A stretch of DNA of 64,000 nucleotides from a virus: positions 1 to 64,000 of IMG/VR virus record IMGVR_UViG_3300034375_007061, one strand, 5' to 3'. Positions 15,355 to 21,971 of this stretch are shown here, one piece after another. The notes under the pieces are model-generated. The model made no database searches. It worked only from the letters and a program-made list of their open reading frames with translations, and was not told the origin of the DNA. Position 1 is the stretch's first letter, and every line of letters begins with the position of its first letter. A program made the translations under genes and the position numbers.

Positions 15355-16336
15355 ACGTTCCTTCTCTAGTCAAATCCAGTGTAACACAATGTAATCCTCC
15401 ATCCCAAAAGAACTTGTGTCTAAAGTTAAATGGTACCATTTCTACACTATAGCGTTTTAATTGTGCAGCAATGTCTTTGTCATACCCATTGGTAATAACA
15501 AGTTCAGGTGACACACTTACAACATTCACATCAAATATAGTTTCGTCTACGTGTCCAATCCAACTATCTAACCAAGTTGCTACATTTTTAGCACGTAATG
15601 GTTGCATTTTACTTTGCCAAAATTGTTCTGGGACAGGTTGTTTTGGTACTTGTATGTAGTCCCAATGCTTTAGTTCGTCTGGAATCATTTCAGGCAACCA
15701 ACACATAAGCAGTCCAGGTTTGATCAATGCTATCTTTCCATCTGCGTGTCCGCTTTCGTGTAAACCAATCCATTTAGCATCGATTTTGTTTTGTATCCAT
15801 TCTAAGCCTGCTTGTGTGCCTCTGCCAAATTGTCTAGTCATTGGATATGTGCTGTCGTTGTATGGTGCTGTATACAGCAGCGTATCGCCGCATTTGAGTA
15901 TGTTAGCAGCGTGATACAATGGTGTACCTTCCATAGCACGATATGGTTGATAAAAACTGCCTAGTGTAGGAGTAGGCATAGCACTATAACGTCTATCCAA
16001 GTTGAGTATAATATCATTGTAGTGCTGTCTTTCGTAAAATCTATTTGGATCTCCTCCAATAGTACCTACAACTTGATCACCGTATACAACGTGCATATCA
16101 CGAGGACACACAGCAGGATAACGAAAGTCACCTTTGTACTCGCAACGTGGTCTGTGTACTTTAACACCATAACTTTCAAAAAGTTGTGCCAAATCGTAGA
16201 AGTCTTCTTCTGACTCTTCAAATATTCTTTGTAGACCGTTGCGAAACTCTATATCTTCTATGTGTGCTATATCATTTGGATCATACACACGCCCAACAAT
16301 GATTTCTTTTAGGGGATCCCATTCTGTCCATATCAT
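15338..16336 (-). CDS. Glycine/arginine amidinotransferase-like enzyme
   Basis: This 332-residue protein has the guanidino-group-modifying (pentein) fold. It starts WTEWDPLKEIIVGRVYDP, shows CPRDMHVV (Asp80), ESGHADGKIALI with the catalytic His197-x-Asp199-Gly, and ends DGGLHCVTLDLTREG with nucleophile Cys317. The order and spacing fit glycine or inosamine amidinotransferases (human AGAT about 420 aa, bacterial forms about 350). The expected reaction is transfer of an amidino group from arginine to an amine acceptor, releasing ornithine. It overlaps the hydroxylase gene. This is an unusual metabolic gene in a phage. Confidence 0.85.
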   Translation of the reverse strand: MIWTEWDPLKEIIVGRVYDPNDIAHIEDIEFRNGLQRIFEESEEDFYDLAQLFESYGVKVHRPRCEYKGDFRYPAVCPRDMHVVYGDQVVGTIGGDPNRFYERQHYNDIILNLDRRYSAMPTPTLGSFYQPYRAMEGTPLYHAANILKCGDTLLYTAPYNDSTYPMTRQFGRGTQAGLEWIQNKIDAKWIGLHESGHADGKIALIKPGLLMCWLPEMIPDELKHWDYIQVPKQPVPEQFWQSKMQPLRAKNVATWLDSWIGHVDETIFDVNVVSVSPELVITNGYDKDIAAQLKRYSVEMVPFNFRHKFFWDGGLHCVTLDLTREGTCESYV

Positions 16337-16368
16337 AAAATTATTTACAAAAAAGAAACATTCAATGG

Positions 16369-16397
16369 TTGACTTCTGGTAAGTAATATGGTATATT
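16369..16397 (+). promoter_or_regulatory. Sigma70-type promoter for the first tRNA cluster
   Basis: TTGACT at 16369-16374 and TATATT at 16392-16397 with a 17 bp spacer, ~44 bp before the first tRNA. Confidence 0.65.
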
Positions 16398-16440
16398 GTA
16401 TAAGTAAGCAGTAATGCTTACATGCTGTTTGAAATATTTA

Positions 16441-16530
16441 GGACAGGTGGCTGAGTGGTCGAAAGCGGCACCCTGCTAAGGTGTTGAGGGGGCAACTCCT
16501 CCCAGGGTTCGAATCCCTGTCTGTCCGCCA
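16441..16530 (+). tRNA. tRNA-Ser (GCT)
   Basis: A 90-base gene. Acceptor GGACAGG pairs with TCTGTCC, the anticodon loop CTGCTAA gives GCT, and there is a long class II variable arm (GAGGGGGCAACTCCTC region). The T-arm is CAGGG-TTCGAAT-CCCTG and CCA is encoded. It reads AGC/AGT codons. Confidence 0.95.
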
Positions 16531-16531
16531 C

Positions 16532-16607
16532 GCTGGTTTAGCTCAGTTGGTAGAGCGCTTCACTTGTAATGAAGATGTCGCGAGTTCGAATCTTGCAACC
16601 AGCACCA
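16532..16607 (+). tRNA. tRNA-Thr (TGT)
   Basis: A 76-base cloverleaf: acceptor GCTGGTT/AACCAGC, anticodon stem CTTCA/TGAAG with loop CTTGTAA (TGT), T-loop TTCGAAT, encoded CCA. Confidence 0.95.
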
Positions 16608-16610
16608 TAT

Positions 16611-16695
16611 GCGGATATGGTGGAATTGGTAGACACGCTAGATTTAGGTTCTAGTGCCGCAAGGCGTGGGGGTTCAAGTCCCTCTATCCGCACCA
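16611..16695 (+). tRNA. tRNA-Leu (TAG)
   Basis: An 85-base class II tRNA: acceptor GCGGATA/TATCCGC, anticodon stem CTAGA/TCTAG with loop TTTAGGT (TAG), variable arm TGCCGCAAGGCG, discriminator A, encoded CCA. Confidence 0.95.
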
Positions 16696-16710
16696 AATTA
16701 AAAAAAGTGG

Positions 16711-16741
16711 TTGACAAACCAAACTAAATAAAGTATAAATA
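16711..16741 (+). promoter_or_regulatory. Combined host-type and late promoter of the microprotein unit
   Basis: TTGACA (16711-16716), 17 bp spacer, TATAAA (16734-16739). The -10 is part of TATAAATA (16734-16741), identical to the T4 late-promoter core. Expected start ~16746. Confidence 0.75.
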
Positions 16742-16765
16742 AGTATAGACAAAAGGAATACTAAC

Positions 16766-16828
16766 ATGATCAAGACTAACACAACATCGATAATAGGTTG
16801 GCCATCACGAAAGTGGGGTATGTCTTGA
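16766..16828 (+). CDS. 20-residue microprotein with its own promoter and terminator
   Basis: ATG 16766 is preceded by AAAGGA with 8-base spacing; the stop is TGA 16826-16828. The 20-residue product starts MIKTNTTSII and has GWPSRKWGMS at the C terminus, with two Trp and a basic Arg-Lys pair. It sits alone on a transcript of about 145 bases defined by a dual promoter and a strong terminator (16857-16891), between two tRNA groups. It could be a secreted or regulatory peptide, a peptide precursor, or a leader ORF on a small RNA. No family is recognised. Confidence 0.55.
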   Translation: MIKTNTTSIIGWPSRKWGMS

Positions 16829-16856
16829 CGTGACTTTTTAAAAAGTTATTTGAGAT

Positions 16857-16891
16857 AAGCCCCTAGCATTAAGTTGTTAGGGGCTTTTTTT
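16857..16891 (+). terminator. Rho-independent terminator
   Basis: Stem AAGCCCCTA/TAGGGGCTT (9 bp), 12-base loop, followed by a seven-T run at 16885-16891. It ends the 20-codon unit and separates it from the downstream tRNAs. Confidence 0.9.
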
Positions 16892-16917
16892 ATTAAAGGA
16901 GTGAAACATAGTTTTTT

Positions 16918-17005
16918 GTCGGTTCGGTGCAGTTGGAGTGGCACACTGGTCTCCAAAACCAGGATTAGAAATAATCAGGGGGTTCGAATCCCTCAACCGA
17001 TGCCA
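16918..17005 (+). tRNA. tRNA-Trp (CCA) with an extra-long variable arm
   Basis: An 88-base gene. Acceptor GTCGGTT/AACCGAT (G1-T72 wobble), D-stem GTGC/GCAC, anticodon stem CTGGT/ACCAG with loop CTCCAAA (CCA). The anticodon arm and discriminator G73 match bacterial tRNA-Trp. The variable region is 15 bases and can fold as GATTA-GAAA-TAATC, a class II-like arm that tRNA-Trp normally lacks (about 5 bases). T-arm GGGGG-TTCGAAT-CCCTC, encoded CCA. All 5' and 3' arms pair, so it looks functional. Confidence 0.8.
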
Positions 17006-17007
17006 AT

Positions 17008-17084
17008 CTTGGTGTGGCCTAGTCTGGTAAGGCGCTTGATTTGGGTTCAAGAGATCGCAGGTTCGAATCCTGCCACCAAGACCA
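17008..17084 (+). tRNA. tRNA-Pro (TGG)
   Basis: A 77-base cloverleaf: acceptor CTTGGTG/CACCAAG, anticodon stem CTTGA/TCAAG with loop TTTGGGT (TGG), T-arm GCAGG-TTCGAAT-CCTGC, encoded CCA. Confidence 0.95.
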
Positions 17085-17088
17085 TTAT

Positions 17089-17161
17089 GCGGATGTTCTC
17101 CTGGGAGAGGACTCAGCCTTCCAAGCTGATGGAGTCGGTTCGAATCCGGTCATCCGCTCCA
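17089..17161 (+). tRNA. tRNA-Gly (TCC)
   Basis: A 73-base cloverleaf: acceptor GCGGATG/CATCCGC, anticodon stem TCAGC/GCTGA with loop CTTCCAA (TCC), discriminator T, encoded CCA. Confidence 0.93.
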
Positions 17162-17165
17162 ACAA

Positions 17166-17253
17166 GGAGAGTTGGCCGAGCGGTCGAAGGCGCTAGTCTT
17201 GAAAACTAGAGTACGGCAACGTACCGTGGGTTCGAATCCCACACTCTCCGCCA
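17166..17253 (+). tRNA. tRNA-Ser (TGA)
   Basis: An 88-base class II tRNA: acceptor GGAGAGT/ACTCTCC, anticodon stem CTAGT/ACTAG with loop CTTGAAA (TGA), variable arm GTACGGCAACGTACC, discriminator G, encoded CCA. Confidence 0.95.
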
Positions 17254-17257
17254 TAAT

Positions 17258-17334
17258 GCTCCTGTGGTGTAACGGTTAACACTCACCGCTCATAACGGTC
17301 GCGATTGTAGGTTCGAATCCTACCGGGAGCACCA
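17258..17334 (+). tRNA. tRNA with CAT anticodon (elongator Met or Ile2)
   Basis: A 77-base cloverleaf: acceptor GCTCCTG/CGGGAGC, loop CTCATAA (CAT), T-arm GTAGG-TTCGAAT-CCTAC, encoded CCA. The outer pair of the anticodon stem is C-C (27-43). Met and lysidine-modified Ile2 cannot be told apart by eye. Confidence 0.85.
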
Positions 17335-17337
17335 TAT

Positions 17338-17431
17338 AGTCCCATAGTTTAGCGGTAAAACACCCGGCTTATATCCGGCATTGTCTCCAGATTAGAGAGC
17401 GTCCCAGGTTCGAATCCTGGTGGGACTACCA
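17338..17431 (+). tRNA. tRNA-Ile (TAT) with an extra-long variable arm
   Basis: A 94-base gene: acceptor AGTCCCA/TGGGACT, D-stem GTTT/AAAC, anticodon stem CCGG/CCGG (outer C-C mismatch) with loop CTTATAT (TAT). The 24-base variable region can form TCTC-CAGATTA-GAGA. T-arm CCAGG-TTCGAAT-CCTGG, discriminator A, encoded CCA. A1-T72 and A73 suit an isoleucine tRNA that reads ATA. A class II-like arm is not expected for Ile, so the identity needs checking. Confidence 0.75.
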
Positions 17432-17433
17432 TA

Positions 17434-17442
17434 ACTAAATAT
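17434..17442 (+). promoter_or_regulatory. Late-promoter-like ACTAAATAT
   Basis: A variant of the late motif directly after the last tRNA and only 4 bases before ATG 17447, so a leaderless or later start would be needed. Weak. Confidence 0.3.
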
Positions 17443-17446
17443 CTTT

Positions 17447-17677
17447 ATGTATAGTGTAGAATTTGACCACGATGAAGTTTGTATAACTATTTTAGATGAT
17501 AATGGCAATCATGGCGATTTGATCGTAAATAGTTTTGATGATTTAGTTTACATAAGGCAATACGATCCAGAAACAGATACAGATTATATTATTGAAATAA
17601 GTCCTGAAATGTGGGAGGAATTAATTTCTGCTATACACAGCAAAGAAGGCTTTTTCAAAAGGGTACGCAATGTTTAA
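17447..17677 (+). CDS. Hypothetical acidic protein, 76 aa
   Basis: A beta-rich acidic protein (MYSVEFDHDEVCITILDDNGNHGD; VYIRQYDPETDTDYIIEISPEMWEELISAI) with a helical end. No family is recognised. The first gene after the tRNA cluster; it overlaps the zinc-ribbon gene by 8 bp. Confidence 0.5.
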   Translation: MYSVEFDHDEVCITILDDNGNHGDLIVNSFDDLVYIRQYDPETDTDYIIEISPEMWEELISAIHSKEGFFKRVRNV

Positions 17678-17828
17678 AGCAACAAAAGAAGTGATATGGC
17701 ATCTTACCTGTCAAAAATGCAAAAATTGGTTTACATATGCAACAATGGAAAAAATGTGTATTAATAGATACAACTTTCATTGTCCGCATTGTGGTAATAA
17801 AGGAAACGTAGAACAAGATGATCAATAA
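17670..17828 (+). CDS. Small zinc-ribbon protein, 52 aa
   Basis: The product carries two zinc knuckles, TCQKCKNWF and FHCPHCGNKG, spaced as in rubredoxin-like zinc ribbons. Such mini-ribbons are frequent among T4-like marine phages and may bind nucleic acid or a polymerase. The gene overlaps its neighbours by 8 and 11 bp. Function not known. Confidence 0.65.
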   Translation: MFKATKEVIWHLTCQKCKNWFTYATMEKMCINRYNFHCPHCGNKGNVEQDDQ

Positions 17829-18297
17829 CGAAGACATATTGGTCTTCGATTTTGATTTTGATAAGAGCACACTGCTTGATTTTTGGAATCAAAATCAAGA
17901 TAATACCGAACCCTACACAGACCGACGTTTTGGTAAGTTTGTAATGAACAACTGGCGTATACTTAAAAATATTGAAATAGAATATGCAAAAAAACTTTGT
18001 GAATATTTTGACATTGAAGCAGATCCAAAGTTTTATGTACTAAAAGCAAACACTCAATTACTTCCCCATATAGATCAAGATACAACATGCAGCATCAACT
18101 TTTTGTTAAGCGACGGTGCTGCTCCAGTGCGGTTTACTGATAGTGAATATTATTATCGCACAGCATTATTAAACACAAGTAGAAAACATTCAGTTGACAA
18201 ATATCCAAAAGACCGTATACTATTTAAGTTAAGTGTAAAGAATGAGGGTTTTGGTATAGTTAAGCAAAAGATAATAAATACTATATCAAGGAGTTAG
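17818..18297 (+). CDS. 2-oxoglutarate/Fe(II)-dependent oxygenase-like protein
   Basis: This 159-residue protein has His84-x-Asp86 (LLPHIDQD), a strand CSINFLLSDG, a distal His124 (SRKHSVD) and Arg133 (KDRILFKL). These are the iron triad and 2-oxoglutarate anchor of the aspartyl/asparaginyl hydroxylase-like family. It is the smallest of the four oxygenases here. A host-type promoter motif for the next gene lies inside its 3' end. Confidence 0.7.
   Translation: MINNEDILVFDFDFDKSTLLDFWNQNQDNTEPYTDRRFGKFVMNNWRILKNIEIEYAKKLCEYFDIEADPKFYVLKANTQLLPHIDQDTTCSINFLLSDGAAPVRFTDSEYYYRTALLNTSRKHSVDKYPKDRILFKLSVKNEGFGIVKQKIINTISRS
18194..18221 (+). promoter_or_regulatory. Possible sigma70 promoter inside the oxygenase gene
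   Basis: TTGACA (18194-18199), 16 bp, TATACT (18216-18221). The expected start (~18228) is 71 bp before the nucleotidyltransferase gene at 18299. It is within coding sequence, so a chance match is possible. Confidence 0.45.
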
Positions 18298-18298
18298 T

Positions 18299-19045
18299 AT
18301 GGGCGGAAAAGTATTTGACGGTACAAGTGATTTTGATCACAATGCTATAGAAGAATTATTAGACGATGTAAACAACAAAGTGCTAAAAGGCACAGGCATT
18401 GAATGTATTCCAGTAGGAAGTGCTGCAACACCTACACCAGGTAAACGTAGTGGCGACTTAGATGTAATTGTAGATGAAAATGCTATAATTAGTTTTTTCA
18501 ACAGCAAAGATGTCAAAGAAGCAAAACAACAACTTGCTCAATACATTAACCAAAAAGGTTACAATACAAAAGTAATAGGCACTAATGTACATGTACAGAT
18601 GCCACTAGGTAGCAAAAGTCATCAACTAGATATTATGGTTGTTACTGATGCGGCAAAAACTGCCAAGTTCCATACACATGATATTCCGCAAGGATCTCCC
18701 TACAAAGGTATTCACAAACAACTTGCAATGAGTAAGATAGCCAAAGCTAAAGGTTTATTATGGAGTGCTTGGAAAGGCTTGTTCAAACGTAACGAACAAG
18801 GTAAAACAGGCGAGTTTATCACTAATGACTTAAACGAAATAGCAAGAATACTATTAGGCGACAATCGCAGTGCAAACGACTTGGGTAGTTTAGAAACTAT
18901 ACTTGCTGCTATGCCCAAAGATCAAGCAGATGCACTTATGGCAGAACTAGAACAAGATCGCAATTGGAACGTACCTCCTAAAGTAGAAAGTCTAGCAGAT
19001 AAAAATCACAACAGAATTGTTGAATTATTAAAGGCAATGGCATGA
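18299..19045 (+). CDS. Pol-beta-superfamily nucleotidyltransferase
   Basis: This 248-residue protein shows the nucleotidyltransferase signature: GSAATPTPGKRSGDLDVIV (Gly-Ser, then Asp-x-Asp at ~52-54) and a third Asp in HQLDIMVV. A helical C-terminal part follows. These are the metal-binding carboxylates of family X/CCA-adding-like enzymes. An AAGGAG Shine-Dalgarno precedes the ATG. It overlaps the ligase-like gene by 4 bp, and a third nucleotidyl-transfer gene follows. A role in adding nucleotides to nucleic-acid ends or in RNA repair is plausible but unproven. Confidence 0.7.
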   Translation: MGGKVFDGTSDFDHNAIEELLDDVNNKVLKGTGIECIPVGSAATPTPGKRSGDLDVIVDENAIISFFNSKDVKEAKQQLAQYINQKGYNTKVIGTNVHVQMPLGSKSHQLDIMVVTDAAKTAKFHTHDIPQGSPYKGIHKQLAMSKIAKAKGLLWSAWKGLFKRNEQGKTGEFITNDLNEIARILLGDNRSANDLGSLETILAAMPKDQADALMAELEQDRNWNVPPKVESLADKNHNRIVELLKAMA

Positions 19046-20166
19046 GATATCAAGAACTAATTGAAGCAAAACAATTAGGTAGGGCATTTAATCACCTAGA
19101 AGACCTTGTTTTCTTCTATGGCAGTGAAGGCGCACAAGAAGCAGTGCAACACTTAGAAGATTTTGCAAGTGACAGCGGATCACAAAGTATTAGAATGAAA
19201 TGGGATGGAAATCCACAAATTTATTGGGGTAGAGAAGTTGCAGGCGGCCCGTTGATTTTAGGCGGACACAACGGATGGGCAAAAGGTGAAAAAACTGATA
19301 GTCCAGAAGCTATCGAAGATTTTATATTAAACAAAAGTGGCAATCCAAAAACAGCAGAAGAGATACAAGCACGTAAAAAGTTTGCTCAAAAATTTGGTAG
19401 TTTATACAATGATTTTGATCGTGCAACACCGCAAGACTTTGTAGGTTTTGTATATGCAGATGGATTGTTTTTAGATAAACCTAAATTAGAAAATGGTGTT
19501 TACACATTCTGTCCAAATCCAAAATCGCAAACTTGTTATCATGTTAAAGAAACAAGCGATTTAGGACGTAGGATCTCAAATGCAAATATAATGGTTGTAG
19601 GACACGCTTTCTTTCCTGAATGGGGAATGCCAGATGCTTCACAAGAACCTATGCAGGATTTTAGTTCATTTGATAACAATCCAAATTTAATTGTGTTAGG
19701 ACCAGTTTATAATCAAAATAAAGTAGAAATAAACACCAGTGCATTACAAAAGATAAGTGATTATGCACAAAAGACAAAAAGTCAAGTTGACGAATTTTTA
19801 GCAGGTATGCCAGGATTAAGCGATTTAAAAAATATAATTTACACATATGTAAATCAAACTGCAAAATCAAAACAATTAAACAATCTTGGATCTAATCATT
19901 TTTTTACTTGGTTAGAAACAAGCAGAGTTAGTAATCCAAAAAGAGAAAAAATAAAACAATTACAACAAAATACAAAAGGACTAGATCATGTTTTTGCACT
20001 AGTTTCTATGATACAAAAAGCAAAAGACAATGTGATAGATCAAGTAGAAGGCGAACAAGGTGATATTTGGGACACAAACGGAGAAGGTCGTGTTCGCTAT
20101 GCAGATCCAAATAAAAAATTTGGTAATGTAAAACTTGTTCCAAGAAAAAGGTGGACCCCAGCATGA
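19042..20166 (+). CDS. Ligase-like covalent nucleotidyltransferase (KxDG motif)
   Basis: This 374-residue protein has KWDGNP at ~54-59, the KxDG adenylation motif of ATP-dependent DNA/RNA ligases, followed by GGHNGWAKGE. FVGFVYADGLFL at ~132-143 may be motif III, and VKLVPRKRW at the very end is like motif V. It belongs to a family seen in marine T4-like phages, usually annotated as unknown. If active it would seal nicks or breaks in RNA or DNA. It is linked by 4 bp overlaps to a nucleotidyltransferase and an HxGH nucleotidylyltransferase. Confidence 0.65.
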   Translation: MRYQELIEAKQLGRAFNHLEDLVFFYGSEGAQEAVQHLEDFASDSGSQSIRMKWDGNPQIYWGREVAGGPLILGGHNGWAKGEKTDSPEAIEDFILNKSGNPKTAEEIQARKKFAQKFGSLYNDFDRATPQDFVGFVYADGLFLDKPKLENGVYTFCPNPKSQTCYHVKETSDLGRRISNANIMVVGHAFFPEWGMPDASQEPMQDFSSFDNNPNLIVLGPVYNQNKVEINTSALQKISDYAQKTKSQVDEFLAGMPGLSDLKNIIYTYVNQTAKSKQLNNLGSNHFFTWLETSRVSNPKREKIKQLQQNTKGLDHVFALVSMIQKAKDNVIDQVEGEQGDIWDTNGEGRVRYADPNKKFGNVKLVPRKRWTPA

Positions 20167-20750
20167 GACTAAGACAACTATTCGAAGCACCAGGTGAAAC
20201 GGTAGGACTTATATTTGGAAGATTTAATCCTCCGCACAAAGGTCATAAAGCAGCATGGGAAATGGCTTCTAAAGAAACGCACTGGTATGTTGGTACTAAT
20301 GAAAGCACGGTTGGTCCTAAAGATCCGTTGCCAGCTCAAGTTAAAGTGCTTGCAATGGAGACTATCATGCCAGAAGTGTCAGACCATATTGTATTCAGTC
20401 AAAGTTGGTTGACACTTGCTAGTGAACTATATGCAAAACACCCTGATGCAACATTGGTTTTATTTACAGATGAAGCGTGGGTACCAAAAACAATACAGCA
20501 ATATAATGGTAAAGAAGGTCCACACGGTGTATACAATTTTAAAAATATTGAAACAAAACCTACACCAAGGTTGAGCAGTGCAACAGCGTTACGTAAAGCT
20601 GTTTTGGATAATAGCCCTGAAGAATTTGAAGATGCAGCAGGTGTACCAGCTGATACAAAAATAAATGTACCAGGTGAGGATATAACTTTCTTTGATATGG
20701 TTGCAAAATATTTAGAACCACACAGAGAAAAATTACTTGCTAAAAAGTAG
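20163..20750 (+). CDS. HxGH nucleotidylyltransferase (NMN adenylyltransferase/cytidylyltransferase-like)
   Basis: The start ATG 20163 overlaps the previous TGA. The 195-residue product starts with GLIFGRFNPPHKGHK, the HxGH nucleotide-binding motif, and has RLSSATALRKAV near residue 143, the S-x-S-T/A-x-x-R motif that binds phosphate. This is the Rossmann-type alpha/beta phosphodiesterase family (NadM, CoaD, cytidylyltransferases). It could recycle NAD or activate a small substrate. It ends the three-gene series. Confidence 0.75.
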   Translation: MRLRQLFEAPGETVGLIFGRFNPPHKGHKAAWEMASKETHWYVGTNESTVGPKDPLPAQVKVLAMETIMPEVSDHIVFSQSWLTLASELYAKHPDATLVLFTDEAWVPKTIQQYNGKEGPHGVYNFKNIETKPTPRLSSATALRKAVLDNSPEEFEDAAGVPADTKINVPGEDITFFDMVAKYLEPHREKLLAKK

Positions 20751-20765
20751 AAAATCTAGTATACT
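20737..20765 (+). promoter_or_regulatory. Sigma70-type promoter for the radical SAM operon
   Basis: TTGCTA (20737-20742), 17 bp spacer, TATACT (20760-20765). The predicted start is ~20772, at the ATG itself, so the first gene may be translated from a leaderless mRNA. No Shine-Dalgarno is visible. Confidence 0.5.
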
Positions 20766-20771
20766 ACACTT

Positions 20772-21971
20772 ATGGATTGCTACTTTTTGTTAGATGAGGT
20801 GCTGAATACTCCTCATGCGCCTTTAACAATTAAAACAAATACTTTTATGCAAGATAAAGCAACAAAGTCTATTGACAATTTGTTGGCACATTTTGATGAT
20901 TTTTCTTACAAAAACTTTTTTAATATTAATAGAGTTGATTTACTAGATAAAGACAAACCAAAATTTATATTTAATTTTATGCACATGCCAAGTGAACACA
21001 CACCTCATGTGACACCATTAGCAAAAAAACTTTTGACAAAAAATAAAAATGTGTACCTTATGATTTTTAGTGTGTTAGAGTATCATTTAGATGTAAAACA
21101 GCTAATCAATGAATGCAAAAAGAATAGTTTACCTTTGCAAAAAATAATTGTAGTGTGTAGCAACATTGAATTGCACGGTAAATCATTTGAAGGAATAAAA
21201 TTTATTTGTATAAATTTTTGGGAAAGTTATAGTAGGTTTCATCATCAAATTTTGCCAGAAATTTCTTATGCAACACCTGAAAATTTTAAAAAGGATATTT
21301 TATTAGCACGTAAAGTTTTCCTAAATTTCAATAGGAATATCAAACCGCACAGGATTTGGTGGTACTATTGTATGATTAGGCAAAAGGTTATAGACAAAGG
21401 TCACGTAAGTTATCATTTGCCAAATTTAAACAATAAGGAATATTATCAAGTCAGTAGAAGCACCAACACTACAAAAAGAATTCCACCTGATTTAGAGCAA
21501 GATTTTTTGTATGCATTGGTTAGAGAAATGCCTCCAAGGACACTAGATCCTATTTTACGAACGAACATAATAAATTATAAGTTATCTAGTAATCCATTTT
21601 TTAGAGATAGTGTTGTAAGTATTATCACTGAAAGTGATGCAAGTGTAAACTTTATCACAGAGAAAACCTATAAATCTATAGTTAACTTACATCCGTTTTT
21701 TATTATAGGTAATCCTGATCAGCATTCTTTATTAAGAGCACGGGGTTATCACACCTTTGAAGAATTATTTCAATTAGAACGTGTTACAAATTATGAAGAA
21801 GGCGTAAGTTTATGTAATTGGATACAAAACACAGAGATTGAAAACCTAAAGCGTACGGTGGCCACACAATACATAGATAAATTAATATACAACCAGCAAC
21901 TATTTTTTGAAAGACAAATTAGTTGGAAAACCATTGAAAAAGAGTTGATCAAAACTGCAAATGAAAAGTAA
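20772..21971 (+). CDS. Glycosyltransferase-like protein, 399 aa
   Basis: No signal peptide or TM is seen. The C-terminal third contains VSIITESDASVNFITEKTYK followed by HPFFIIGNPDQHSLLRARGYHTFEEL. This pattern (TEKxxx...HPFxxxGxxxxLxxLRxxGFxTF) is like the nucleotide-sugar-binding end of GT10-type and other phage glycosyltransferases. The N-terminal two thirds are Lys/Asn-rich and of unknown fold. It heads the ten-gene overlapping operon (overlap 11 bp with the first radical SAM gene). It may glycosylate a lipid, a protein or a small molecule. Confidence 0.55.
   Translation: MDCYFLLDEVLNTPHAPLTIKTNTFMQDKATKSIDNLLAHFDDFSYKNFFNINRVDLLDKDKPKFIFNFMHMPSEHTPHVTPLAKKLLTKNKNVYLMIFSVLEYHLDVKQLINECKKNSLPLQKIIVVCSNIELHGKSFEGIKFICINFWESYSRFHHQILPEISYATPENFKKDILLARKVFLNFNRNIKPHRIWWYYCMIRQKVIDKGHVSYHLPNLNNKEYYQVSRSTNTTKRIPPDLEQDFLYALVREMPPRTLDPILRTNIINYKLSSNPFFRDSVVSIITESDASVNFITEKTYKSIVNLHPFFIIGNPDQHSLLRARGYHTFEELFQLERVTNYEEGVSLCNWIQNTEIENLKRTVATQYIDKLIYNQQLFFERQISWKTIEKELIKTANEK

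Noticed and set aside
16766-16828. The 20-residue peptide as the proven substrate of the radical SAM operon
   Set aside because: It is about 4 kb away and outside the operon; size alone (PqqA-like) is not evidence.
16766-16891. Reading the 20-codon ORF as a Trp attenuation leader controlling the next tRNA-Trp
   Set aside because: The two Trp codons are not adjacent, no alternative antiterminator pairing was seen, and control of a tRNA gene this way would be unusual.
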